From Sulfuricella sp. (GTDB lineage: Bacteria; Pseudomonadota; Gammaproteobacteria; Burkholderiales; Sulfuricellaceae), in contig JAHFRP010000003.1 of assembly GCA_023266195.1 (NCBI GenBank), positions 124,001 through 188,000 of the forward strand: 64,000 nt of DNA. The letters are read 5' to 3'. The translations under genes were made by a program, and so were the position numbers. The notes under the pieces are model-generated. The model made no database searches. It saw only the letters and a list, made by a program, of their open reading frames with translations, and was not told the origin of the DNA. Positions 18,353 through 26,751 of the stretch are shown one piece after another. The number at the start of each line of letters is the position of its first letter. Within the stretch, counting starts at the first letter, position 1.

Positions 18353-18924
18353 TCGGAGGGCGGTTCATGCGTGAACCCTCCGGTAGAACCGCCCGTCAGC
18401 CAGTAGTCAGGGGCGCCGTCGAGCAGCTTTGGCCCCCATTGCGACACAAATGCATCGCTAGTGCTTTTGAGATGGGTCACTAGCTCACGAGTGAGTTCGG
18501 AACGTAGCGGATGCAAGACTCCCGTAAATGCAATGCTCCGACGTTCGTATTCATCTTGGGAAATGTGTTCGTCGATACGGTCTAGCTTCATCTTCGGATG
18601 GACGAGGGCATTTCTGATCTCAAACATTCGAATGGCAGACCTGTTTGGCTCTACGTTGCGGTCAAACGCTAGACCAGAGGTGGAGAACACCATACGACAT
18701 TTCTCTTCGAAGGAGAGCTTACGTTCGAGAATGTCCCAGTGCTCCAGTTTCAGCTTTCCTGCGACGTTGATAAACGCCTCAAGTTTCACTGCACATAGGA
18801 TTGCAATAGAAAATCGAAGGCCGATATTTCCGCCGCCCCATAACGCATAGATGGCCTCCAGGTTCTGCTCAATATCCTTGAACAGAGAGTCGCGGGACGT
18901 TTCCTCGTGGCGGATATGGTTCAT
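18346..18924 (-). CDS. HEPN-like protein in an integron-type cassette
   Basis: Unknown protein of 192 residues. Start ATG 18924 lies 6 nt after the GTTGGGC core of an attC site, the usual layout of a gene cassette. Residues about 20-110 are helical; the motif FEIRNALVHPKMKLD contains R-N-A-L-V-H, which fits the Rx4-6H active site of HEPN RNases. Other visible text: NLEAIYALWGGGNIGLRFSI, KLEAFINVAGKL. No nucleotidyltransferase or obvious antitoxin lies next to it. The final codons and stop (18346-18348) fall in a repeat, so the native C-terminus may be lost. The HEPN call is motif-based and tentative; a DUF4145-type relative is another possibility. Confidence 0.5.
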   Translation of the reverse strand: MNHIRHEETSRDSLFKDIEQNLEAIYALWGGGNIGLRFSIAILCAVKLEAFINVAGKLKLEHWDILERKLSFEEKCRMVFSTSGLAFDRNVEPNRSAIRMFEIRNALVHPKMKLDRIDEHISQDEYERRSIAFTGVLHPLRSELTRELVTHLKSTSDAFVSQWGPKLLDGAPDYWLTGGSTGGFTHEPPSEG

Positions 18925-18930
18925 TGAGAG

Positions 18931-19013
18931 GCCCAACGAATAGCGTTTATCCGCCGCCCCGCGAACTCCGCATATCCACTATCGTTATTGGCGGCGGATA
19001 AACCTTGTTGGAC
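18931..19013 (-). other. Integron attC recombination site
   Basis: On the minus strand: GTCCAAC (R''), a short spacer, gtttatccgccgcc, a central region of about 30 nt, ggcggcggataaac (exact 14-nt reverse complement), then GTTGGGC (R'). The cores fit RYYYAAC and GTTRRRY, the length (83 bp) is in the normal attC range, and the next gene starts 6 nt after R'. Together this is a textbook attC layout. No integron integrase gene is visible in the window, so it is either an orphan site or the distal part of an array. Confidence 0.85.
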
Positions 19014-19058
19014 TGAACCGCGGGGGAAAAGCGGTACTTATGGGGATTGTAAGATGCA

Positions 19059-19204
19059 AAATGCATGGGGTCAAGTCTAGCGTTATAGCATAGCCCATGC
19101 GATATTCCCGCCATCAGGGCCATACATTTCACGACGGTGGGGCAAATTGTAAGGGTAACAGAGTAAGCTGGGCGCTACTGAAATAGACCTGACCCTGCCC
19201 TTCC
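19059..19204. repeat. Second full copy of the AAATGCATGGGGTCAAGTCT repeat
   Basis: Nearly identical to 18158-18312 apart from a few substitutions and the lack of a 10-nt acatcagggc duplication. It ends with ctactgaaatagacctgacc and ctgccctt, like the first copy. It sits between a cassette gene and its presumed attC, in the same orientation as the first array. Confidence 0.85.
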
Positions 19205-19237
19205 GTGTTTGTGAGCTGTTAACGACAAAGTTGGAGA

Positions 19238-19699
19238 TCATGACCGGCCACCTTTCCTGAAGCCGAGATATGTTGTTAGCATAACATGCGGGGCGCCAAA
19301 ATTTGGCTCCAGCAACCACGCACTGCCCTGCTGGACTAGCGAATACTTGATTTCTTCCCGCCCGCCATTTCGGTGGGCAACGACATTGGGGTCATCAAGA
19401 CCTGCCGTAGGGAACAGTGAAAATTCAACCAGGGCAATGCACCGGCTTGCGGAGGAGCATTGTTTGGCGCGAATGCGGTAACCCGCTACTACTGTGACCT
19501 CATCCCAACCCGGCTCATCGTAATTCTTTGGCGCTGCGATGTACCGCGAAACGTAGGTCGTCCAATTCGCCCCCGTAAGACGTCCCCCGTTTAGCTCAAA
19601 TTTCAGAAACTCTGATAGCGCCCGATCTGGCGTGTCCCAAGCCAATGTGTGTCCGCAGAAGAGACTGAGAAATAGCAGCGTGCTCAGGCGAGTCAGCAA
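19238..19699 (-). CDS. Secreted protein of unknown function, probable cassette gene
   Basis: No family recognised. Start TTG 19699 is chosen because GGAGG (19709-19705) stands 5 nt before it; this gives 153 residues with a clear signal peptide (MLTRLSTLLFLSLFCGHTLA, then WDTPDRALSEFLKFE). The mature part has a Cys pair (KQCSSASRC) and alternating beta-type text such as IALVEFSLFPTAGL and GSAWLLEPNFG. It is in line with the attC at 18931-19013 and has cassette-like composition, so it is probably an integron cassette whose 3' side received the repeat at 19059-19204. Confidence 0.65.
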   Translation of the reverse strand: MLTRLSTLLFLSLFCGHTLAWDTPDRALSEFLKFELNGGRLTGANWTTYVSRYIAAPKNYDEPGWDEVTVVAGYRIRAKQCSSASRCIALVEFSLFPTAGLDDPNVVAHRNGGREEIKYSLVQQGSAWLLEPNFGAPHVMLTTYLGFRKGGRS

Positions 19700-19756
19700 G
19701 ATGACCTCCAACGTGCTAGCTCAGGGGCGCGGAGTTGGGCGTCATGGGGCTCATGA

Positions 19757-20284
19757 TTACGCCGTACCACCTTTCGGTCGACTGGCTACACGCTTGGCTT
19801 TGGTAGCGGCACTTTGATATGCCCTCTCTGCTTTCGTGCGGATATCAACGGCCTTGGCAAGAGCCTCGTCGTATCGTTCGTCGGTGATTGTGTTCTCGGT
19901 GCCGATGTACACATTGACGTTGGTTGGCTTATCTCCGAATCTCGGGATGGTGACGCCGAAGTTGTACTCGGCCACCTTTCGGCCTTTACGAGTCCGTGAG
20001 ATGGGACCAGATATGCCGACTGGAAGGTCGTTGTTCTTTGAAGCATTGGGTTCCCGCCTTAGCCCCGTTGGTGCGGGCAGGCGATCAATTCGCCGGTGAA
20101 GCTCCTCGATTGCCAATGCCAACGCAGTACCGGCACCGCTTCCATCAGCCGTACCGTCTGAAAAGGATAGCCACTTTCCATAACGAAGTTGCCATCCTCG
20201 GTTCCTCTTCGAGTCGAGGCGTTGGATGTGTTCTGGCACCTGAAACCGATGGCCAGAAAAGATTTCCACCTCTCGATATTTCAT
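19757..20284 (-). CDS. Hypothetical basic protein, accessory island
   Basis: Not recognised. 175 residues from ATG 20284, which has GGAG 8 nt upstream (minus strand ggagatcgctcaatg). The N-terminal part (MKYREVEIFSGHRFQVPEHI, then RNRGWQLRYGKWLSFSD) resembles short DNA-binding AP2-like beta-sheet segments by eye only. The middle is GVTIPRFGDKPTNVNVYIG, and the tail is rich in Ala, Lys and Arg (AERAYQSAATKAKRVASR), suggesting nucleic-acid contact. It lies upstream of the secreted cassette gene on the same strand, in DNA full of repeat fragments. Confidence 0.55.
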   Translation of the reverse strand: MKYREVEIFSGHRFQVPEHIQRLDSKRNRGWQLRYGKWLSFSDGTADGSGAGTALALAIEELHRRIDRLPAPTGLRREPNASKNNDLPVGISGPISRTRKGRKVAEYNFGVTIPRFGDKPTNVNVYIGTENTITDERYDEALAKAVDIRTKAERAYQSAATKAKRVASRPKGGTA

Positions 20285-20431
20285 TGAGCGATCTCCTTTG
20301 CGGCAATAGGGGACAGACCACGGTTTTTCGGTGCGGCGCAACCCCATAATTCACCATCCGATGAATCATATAATCCATTGGCATGGTAGCGCGGATGGCG
20401 TGGGTTGGGCAACCGTTTGATGAGGGGTGTT

Positions 20432-20993
20432 GGTTTTGTGCGCTTCGCGCGCTGCTTGATGCCGGGGGCTGCCCGGCGGCAGGTTCCTTTATTTTGCTTG
20501 CCCAAAATAAAGGAACCAAACAAAAGGGCACCCTGCCGCGCCGGCCCTTCGGGCTTCCCCCGGATTTCCGGGCAAACCGGGCGGCTGCGTAAACTCGGCC
20601 TGCGGCCTCAAACAGTACGCAGCCGACGGCCCCCGGTTTACCCGGAAATCCGGGGCGGCGCAGAAGGGGATTGTGGTTTTGTGGGCGAAGCCCGGTTTGA
20701 TTGGGTACCCTCCCCGCCGGGGAGGGCTGGGTGGGGTGGGTTGGGGTTGGGTTTTCTTCCCCTCGATTCGCCGCCGAGTAGCGCAGCCGAGCCGGGGGAA
20801 GTCGATTGCGTACTGTTTGAGGCCGCAGGCCGAGTTTACGCAATCGCCCGGCTTGGCGAGCAACGCAGGGAACCCCGCAGGGGCGGCGGATGGGAGTCGC
20901 CTTCTTTGGTACACCTTTCTTGGCGAAGCAAGAAAGGTGTACAGCCGCCGGGCTGCCCCCGGCATCGATCATCTGCGCGAAGCGCACAAAACC
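20432..20993. repeat. Large gene-free inverted repeat with nested hairpins
   Basis: The left arm (20432-20480, ggttttgtgcgcttcgcgcg ... ctgcccggcggc) is matched by an inverted right arm (20944-20993). Inside are hairpins ggttcctttattttg/caaaataaaggaacc (20482-20517) and gtacacctttctt/aagaaaggtgtac (20909-20942), an inverted pair around cccccggatttccgggcaaa (20556-20580 and 20632-20655), and inverted copies of aggccgcaggccgagttta (20588-20625 and 20806-20838). No credible gene is present between 20285 and 21022. Confidence 0.75.
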
Positions 20994-21022
20994 AGAAGCC
21001 CCAGGGTAAAAACAATACGTTA

Positions 21023-21340
21023 TTACACCCCCGAAAAAACAACATCCACCGCTCGGATGATTTCGGCGTGACGTTCCCTCAGGCTGGCTACGGTCTGGCC
21101 AAGGTGCTTTGCGGAAACGCCCGCCATTTCGGGGGTAAGCATCACGAGTTTTTCGCCCCGGATTTCAAAGACCGGATTCAAATAGCGGGCCGACTTATTC
21201 CCGATTACCTCCGGTCGGGCCAGGGGCACCACAACCCGCGTGATCAGGTGATCGAGCAGATTGGATTGCACATCGAGCAGGTAAGGAATGTTTTTGACTG
21301 TGGACGGATTGGGATTCGGATATACATCGAATTGCGCCAT
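21023..21340 (-). CDS. ccdB: CcdB-family toxin
   Basis: 105-residue gyrase-poison type toxin. The N-terminus MAQFDVYPNPNP and the following VPYLLDVQSNLLD-like text (here IPYLLDVQSNLLDHLITRVV), RLNPVFEI-like ARYLNPVFEIRGE, and VMLTPEMAGV match CcdB. The C-terminal residues that poison gyrase in F-plasmid CcdB are Trp-Gly-Ile; here the end is VDVVFSGV, which differs, so gyrase poisoning is not certain. The ATG follows the antitoxin stop directly, with no gap. Confidence 0.88.
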   Translation of the reverse strand: MAQFDVYPNPNPSTVKNIPYLLDVQSNLLDHLITRVVVPLARPEVIGNKSARYLNPVFEIRGEKLVMLTPEMAGVSAKHLGQTVASLRERHAEIIRAVDVVFSGV

Positions 21341-21574
21341 TCAGAAACTCCGCAAGCCATCGCTGAATACCCCGTCACGTTCGATATGGGCATTGTAGGC
21401 TTCGAGGGCTTCCTGGTTCTCCGCCCGCCATTTTTCCTGCTTGCGCTGTTTGACCATCTGCGTGAGATGCGCTTCGAATTCGCGGGATAGGTTGATTTCC
21501 AGCGCTTTAGCTTCCTGAATCAGGGCGCCGCTGACCGTCAGGTTGACGGATCGTTTGGGTTGTGTGGTAATCAT
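21341..21574 (-). CDS. ccdA: CcdA-family antitoxin
   Basis: 77 residues from ATG 21574 (MITTQPKRSVNLTVSGALIQ), behind gagg on the minus strand. The ribbon-helix-helix N-terminus (KRSVNLTVSGALIQEAKALE), the following INLSREFEAHL and the tail AYNAHIERDGVFSDGLRSF are typical of CcdA. The frame is open further upstream but that part reads through repeat-like DNA. It pairs with the abutting CcdB gene, probably autoregulated. Confidence 0.9.
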   Translation of the reverse strand: MITTQPKRSVNLTVSGALIQEAKALEINLSREFEAHLTQMVKQRKQEKWRAENQEALEAYNAHIERDGVFSDGLRSF

Positions 21575-21783
21575 CTTGATCCTCGGCAACGTTGATGATG
21601 CGCATTTATTATACGCACGAACTGCCTTTGCTGTCGATTTGTCAATCGCTTGGTTCGTATTCCCCTCGGTTCCCCGCCGAGTAGCGCAGTCAAGCCAGTA
21701 CAAAAACACGACAAAATCACTCTGGTATTGTGCTATAACCAATTTATAGTCAAAGGCGGATTTTTTAGATGGAGGTTCTTGCT

Positions 21784-22149
21784 ATGTCCAATAAAATTTC
21801 GATTGTCGCCACATTTGCGGATCACGACCTGGCCGAAGTCATGGTCAAGAAATTGCAGCTTGCCGGGTTCGATGGGGAAAAACTGAGCATTGTTGGAGAT
21901 AGGGCGGCTGGAGCGGGTAACGTGCCCATGCTTGGCGGGCTCGACGAACTGGATGCGGAAGCTTACGCCTGCATTCCAGGCGACGATGTTCTCGACTATG
22001 AGGACGAATTGAGGAGCAACAGGCTGCTTCTCGTGGTACACGGCACGGCGGATGAAATTGCCCAAGCCAAGAGCATTATCGACACCGCTGAACCCGCTGG
22101 CTGGAATGGCAAGGTGGGTGCCGCAGTCTATTACGGATGCGCCGATTGA
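21784..22149 (+). CDS. Small soluble protein resembling general-stress (DUF1269/YflT-like) proteins
   Basis: 121 residues. Start ATG 21784 is chosen because GGAGG (21771-21775) is 8 nt before it; the in-frame ATG at 21769 has no such site. The N-terminus NKISIVATFADHDLAEVMVK and KLQLAGFDGEKLSIVGD resemble the beta-alpha-beta half of general stress proteins, and the C-terminal RLLLVVHGTADEIAQAKSII also fits. A short acidic stretch (DDVLDYEDEL) lies between. The function is unknown. It stands alone between the accessory island and a convergent operon. Confidence 0.6.
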   Translation: MSNKISIVATFADHDLAEVMVKKLQLAGFDGEKLSIVGDRAAGAGNVPMLGGLDELDAEAYACIPGDDVLDYEDELRSNRLLLVVHGTADEIAQAKSIIDTAEPAGWNGKVGAAVYYGCAD

Positions 22150-22162
22150 TCGGCTAGAGTTG

Positions 22163-22190
22163 ACCGCCCTGCCGGCGGGGGCAGGGCGGT
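22163..22190. terminator. Hairpin between convergent genes
   Basis: Perfect 11-nt stem accgccctgcc / ggcagggcggt with a short G-rich loop, 14 nt after a plus-strand stop and 32 nt before a minus-strand stop. No T-run follows, so its strength as a terminator is uncertain. Confidence 0.55.
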
Positions 22191-22221
22191 CCCGTAGATC
22201 GGTTGGTGTGGCCTGGCTGAA

Positions 22222-22791
22222 TTACCCGCGCACTTGAACCGAACGGGCTACCGCTTCCACTCTCTCGATATGCTTACCGAAATAGAAGATTTTCGGAGCC
22301 CGGAAAACCATCAGGTAAAGTTTTCCCGCACGTAATGCGCCATAGCCGACGCCCTTGAGTTCGACTTCATCCCCTTTTCGTATTTGGGTGAAGTCGAAAC
22401 GGAAGCCATTGCCGCCCGCGAACTGCATGGGAGAAAGCTTGTCGAGTTTGAAGCGGGTACCATTTTCCGCTGTTACCGCATCGAATAATTCCACGATTTC
22501 ATGCGGCTGCATCGTCGCATGGAAGCGGGGCTGTTGTTTTTCCTGCCGGTTTTGAAGTTCCACCAAGGGGTCGCCGTCCTTTACGCCGACATAAAACATG
22601 AGGTTGTCCAGCGGCAGCCCATCGGTAGTCCAGATTTCGGTTTTTTGGGCGCCGCGGGCCTCCAGCCGATTCCACGAGCTATCCAGCTTTGCGACCATCT
22701 GCTCCTTGATGGTGACCTCACCCGGCCCGACTTTCGTCATGGCGGCGCACGAGGTGAGGAAAAGTATCGATCCAAGTAATAGCCATCTCAT
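22222..22791 (-). CDS. Lipoprotein of unknown function
   Basis: 189 residues with a lipobox: MRWLLLGSILFLTSCAAMTK, with Cys at residue 15 as the lipid anchor, so the protein is likely periplasmic, attached to a membrane. The mature text (KEQMVAKLDSSWNRLEARG, ETWTT-like TEIWTTDGLPLDNLMFYVG) is not a family I can name with confidence. It begins 3 nt after the M48 peptidase stop on the same strand and is the last gene of a three-gene envelope operon. Confidence 0.75.
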   Translation of the reverse strand: MRWLLLGSILFLTSCAAMTKVGPGEVTIKEQMVAKLDSSWNRLEARGAQKTEIWTTDGLPLDNLMFYVGVKDGDPLVELQNRQEKQQPRFHATMQPHEIVELFDAVTAENGTRFKLDKLSPMQFAGGNGFRFDFTQIRKGDEVELKGVGYGALRAGKLYLMVFRAPKIFYFGKHIERVEAVARSVQVRG

Positions 22792-22794
22792 GAG

Positions 22795-23979
22795 TCAAAC
22801 CCCTTCTTTGATATAGTTCAGAATCATTTCCACGTCTTCGGCGCCCGGCTTTGCCGCCACATAACGCCGGAAGGCATCCACTGCCGCTTGCTGGTTTCCC
22901 GTTTGCCGGTAGATTGTGCCCATCGAACGGTACAGTTCCGGCGGAGCTCCGGCCTGGCCGGAAGCGGTTTGGTATGCTTCGAGGGCTAGTTGGATGTCCC
23001 CCTCCGCGCCGCGTATGCGATAGGCTTCCCCCATGAAGAAGCGCAACTCGCTATCCTGCGGAGCGCGTTCCAGCATGCGCTGCAGCAAGGCAAGAGTTTC
23101 CCCCGATTTGCGGCGCTTTAGTTCGTCTTCCAGTAAGCCCCACCGATGGGGAGCGAGCATGGCGTTGTAGGCGGCTTCCCCCGTTTCGGCATTCGTCGCG
23201 CCGAGTGTGGCGGCGCGCGCTACCAATTCCTGCTGGCGTTCTTGGGCGGGCGGATGGGAAGCGAACAGTATGCTGCGCTCGCCCGCATCGCCGGACCAAT
23301 CCTTTTCCGACTTGATTTCGGCCAGCAGTTGTTCCCACACCCGCGACGCTTCCATCGGCTCGTAACCTGCACGAGCCATGAGCTCCAGTCCGATGCGGTC
23401 GGCCTCCCTTTCGTGTTCTCGGCCATAGGCGAACATGCTGGCGGTTACCGCGAGCTGCGCTAACGGGGCCGCTCCCCCGGCGCCGGCTGCGCCCAGGGCA
23501 ATGCCAAGGAACTGGCCGAAGGCCGACCGGCTTTTGGCGTCACGCAGGCGATCCAGGCTATGACGGGCGAGATAGTGGCCGATTTCATGTCCCAGGACCG
23601 CGGCAAGTTGCGCCTCATTCGCCATGCGCAGCAGCAGGCCGGTCCACACCTGCATCATGCCGTTTGGCGCCATGCTCGCATTGAAAAAAGGGGAGCGGAC
23701 GATGTAGACCCGCAAATCCGGGCAATGGTCGCCGACGAGTCGGCAGGCGATGCGCGTGACATATTCGTTTATCGGTTTGTCGCGCAGCAGGAACAGGCTG
23801 CGTCGCAGCTTGGCTTCTTCCCGGTCGAGCATGGCCCAAAGGCCGCCCTCATCGGTATTCGGGTCGGGCCGCTGGAAGCGTGTGGGCGCCAGCAAGGCTG
23901 TCTCGGCAAGCAACGATGTCGGAAGGGCTCCCAACAGGCCGCAGCAGCCGCAGCCGGCGATAAATTGCCGACGTTTCAT
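22795..23979 (-). CDS. M48-family metalloprotease with C-terminal TPR region
   Basis: Zinc protease resembling BepA/LoiP-type periplasmic quality-control peptidases. Start ATG 23979 gives 394 residues starting MKRRQFIAGCGCCGLLGALP, a Tat-like/lipoprotein-type export signal with several Cys. The active site is LGHEIGHYLARH (HExxH) with a third ligand in EHEREADRIGLELM. Residues about 285-390 contain TPR-like helices (LALLQRMLERAPQDSELRFF, YRSMGTIYRQTGNQQAAVDA). The upstream secreted-protein gene ends 5 nt earlier and the lipoprotein gene starts 3 nt later, suggesting a shared envelope role. Confidence 0.88.
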   Translation of the reverse strand: MKRRQFIAGCGCCGLLGALPTSLLAETALLAPTRFQRPDPNTDEGGLWAMLDREEAKLRRSLFLLRDKPINEYVTRIACRLVGDHCPDLRVYIVRSPFFNASMAPNGMMQVWTGLLLRMANEAQLAAVLGHEIGHYLARHSLDRLRDAKSRSAFGQFLGIALGAAGAGGAAPLAQLAVTASMFAYGREHEREADRIGLELMARAGYEPMEASRVWEQLLAEIKSEKDWSGDAGERSILFASHPPAQERQQELVARAATLGATNAETGEAAYNAMLAPHRWGLLEDELKRRKSGETLALLQRMLERAPQDSELRFFMGEAYRIRGAEGDIQLALEAYQTASGQAGAPPELYRSMGTIYRQTGNQQAAVDAFRRYVAAKPGAEDVEMILNYIKEGV

Positions 23980-23984
23980 GCCGG

Positions 23985-24674
23985 TCAGCCGGGGAAGCTG
24001 TCCAGCAATGCGCTGAGGGATTCCTTGGCTTTGTCGGCATCGCGCAGATCGCCTTTTGCTCGGACCAGGCGGCTGAACCAAACGATTTCCCCTGTGGACA
24101 GGTCGACCAGGGAAGCGTAACCGAGCTGCACCCCTCCCGGCAGCCCGACACCGAACAGCGCCGCGACAACCATGGCGGCAGCCCGCTCACTACTGGTGTA
24201 ACTGTCGCGGACGAAGGTGAATAGCGCATAGTCCGCTCCCGTCTTCTCGCGCACGATCGCTACCTCGGGACCTAATGTCCATTCAAGGCGGCCTTCCTTG
24301 GTGGGAAGTTTGAGAGGACCAAAGTGATGAATGTTGATCGCGGTGCCCACGGCGCCATGCAGGCGATTCAGGCTGTCGATGGTTTCATCCGGTTCGCTGG
24401 GGAACTCGCCGAATACCACCTTGCCGGTTTGTTCTCGCTCGTGAAATGCGACTTTCAGGTTCTGGAGCGCCTTGGTCGTCCATTCGGCCTGCGGTTCAAG
24501 CACGCCGCCGGCGCTCACCACAAACAGCTCGACGTCCATCGGCATGACAACCACCTTGGCCCCCGGAGGCAGCGCCTTGAACGTTGGCGCCTGCTTGGCG
24601 TCCGCGTATGCGTCATAAGACAATACCGCCAGCATTAACAACAACGATGGCCAAAGCAGTTTCTGCAATTTCAT
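23985..24674 (-). CDS. Exported protein of unknown function
   Basis: 229 residues from ATG 24674, which follows aaggagaatcgg on the minus strand, a good ribosome-binding site. The signal peptide is MKLQKLLWPSLLLMLAVLSY with cleavage near AYADA. The mature part includes KVVVMPMDVELFVVSAGGVL and ALFTFVRDSYTSSERAAAMV, and ends with LSTGEIVWFSRLVRAKGDLR, a pattern seen in putative outer-membrane-assembly lipoprotein-like proteins that report on a bulk property, but no firm family assignment is made. First gene of the operon with the M48 protease and a lipoprotein. Confidence 0.7.
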   Translation of the reverse strand: MKLQKLLWPSLLLMLAVLSYDAYADAKQAPTFKALPPGAKVVVMPMDVELFVVSAGGVLEPQAEWTTKALQNLKVAFHEREQTGKVVFGEFPSEPDETIDSLNRLHGAVGTAINIHHFGPLKLPTKEGRLEWTLGPEVAIVREKTGADYALFTFVRDSYTSSERAAAMVVAALFGVGLPGGVQLGYASLVDLSTGEIVWFSRLVRAKGDLRDADKAKESLSALLDSFPG

Positions 24675-24913
24675 GGGCCGATTCTCCTTGTTTCTTTTAA
24701 TGGTTCTTTCGTTTTTTTGAGGGCGCTCTCTGCGATTATGACATTTGATCATGCCGTTTGGGAAGCGGCGACAGGCTTTCTTTTGCGGACATTCTTGCGG
24801 AGCAGATTTCGGCGATCGAAAGTCGGGATCATGCAAAGCTTCGCACACTCAGTATAGTGCATTGCATGCCAGTGAGATGGATGGGGGCGTTATGCAGCTG
24901 TTCTCTCACGCTC
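24675..24913. other. Intergenic region with no recognised feature
   Basis: 239 nt between two minus-strand genes. It presumably carries the promoter of the envelope operon (minus strand, near 24700-24760), but no convincing -35/-10 pair was found. No palindrome, RNA motif or small gene was picked out. Confidence 0.4.
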
Positions 24914-25318
24914 TCAGGAAAACCGCACCAGATTCCCGTCCCGATCGAAGGCCAAAAAGTTGGAAACCGCCCCGTTCTGCACCGCTTCGACCATTTTTTC
25001 CAGCGGCACCCGCGCATCCTCACTGCTCGGCATGGTGCCGCCGCGCCCGTCCAGGGCGGCGACGAACACGATTTTCCAGTCCTGGCCGGTCTGGCGGGAT
25101 TCCTCGACCAGGTCGGCGAAACTGCCTAGTTCGTCCAGCGCCTTGTCGGTGCACATTTTGGGCGTCAGTACGCCGCCCTGGCCGGCGTGGAAGCGGTCGA
25201 TCTGCACCTGGGTATAGCCCTCCGGCAGTTCCGGCTGGGTGAAAACGAACAGCAGCCGCTGCGGCTCGGGCTGTTGTTTGGCGGCTTGCAAGAGGTCTTG
25301 GTAACTCGAGATATTCAT
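24914..25318 (-). CDS. Conserved small protein of unknown function
   Basis: 134 residues, soluble, no signal peptide. Text such as MNISSYQDLLQAAKQQPEPQ, RLLFVFTQPELPEGY, KIVFVAALDGRGG and FLAFDRDGNLVRFS resembles a proteobacterial family that databases often label ribonucleotide reductase subunit alpha, a name that does not fit its size; no catalytic RNR motif is visible. It lies downstream of metK on the same strand but after a terminator, so it is probably transcribed separately. Confidence 0.65.
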   Translation of the reverse strand: MNISSYQDLLQAAKQQPEPQRLLFVFTQPELPEGYTQVQIDRFHAGQGGVLTPKMCTDKALDELGSFADLVEESRQTGQDWKIVFVAALDGRGGTMPSSEDARVPLEKMVEAVQNGAVSNFLAFDRDGNLVRFS

Positions 25319-25359
25319 GCGGCTGTACCTTCCAACTTTGTTTGTGTGTGGATGCCCGT

Positions 25360-25393
25360 TAAAAAGCCCTACCTTTCACAAGGCAGGGCTTTT
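25360..25393 (-). terminator. Rho-independent terminator of metK
   Basis: On the minus strand: aaaagccctgcctt, loop gtgaa, aggtagggcttttt: a stem of about 12 bp followed by a T-run, 16 nt after the metK stop. Confidence 0.85.
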
Positions 25394-25408
25394 CGATTCG
25401 AGCGGAAA

Positions 25409-26572
<1,164 letters not shown>

Positions 26573-26751
26573 GATTTCTGCTCCTGAGTTGAGATAATCC
26601 CCGTGTTGCTGCCGGCGCGACTGGCTCCGGGGAAGGAAGCAGGCGACGCTTTAGCCGAATTTATATCCCGCCCGCAAGTTGTCTCGTTAACACGGCGGCT
26701 GACCAATTGTATTTTTATAGCGCGCGTTCCGTCAAATTTCAAATTCTTTAC

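Noticed and set aside
19706-19740. Possible second attC (GCCCAAC ... GTTGGAG on the minus strand)
   Set aside because: Cores are only 35 nt apart, below the usual attC minimum of about 57 nt, and the second core ends in G instead of a pyrimidine. It may be a deleted site but cannot be supported.
26573-26751. SAM riboswitch before metK
   Set aside because: None of the known SAM-I, II, III, IV or SAM/SAH consensus blocks could be found by eye.
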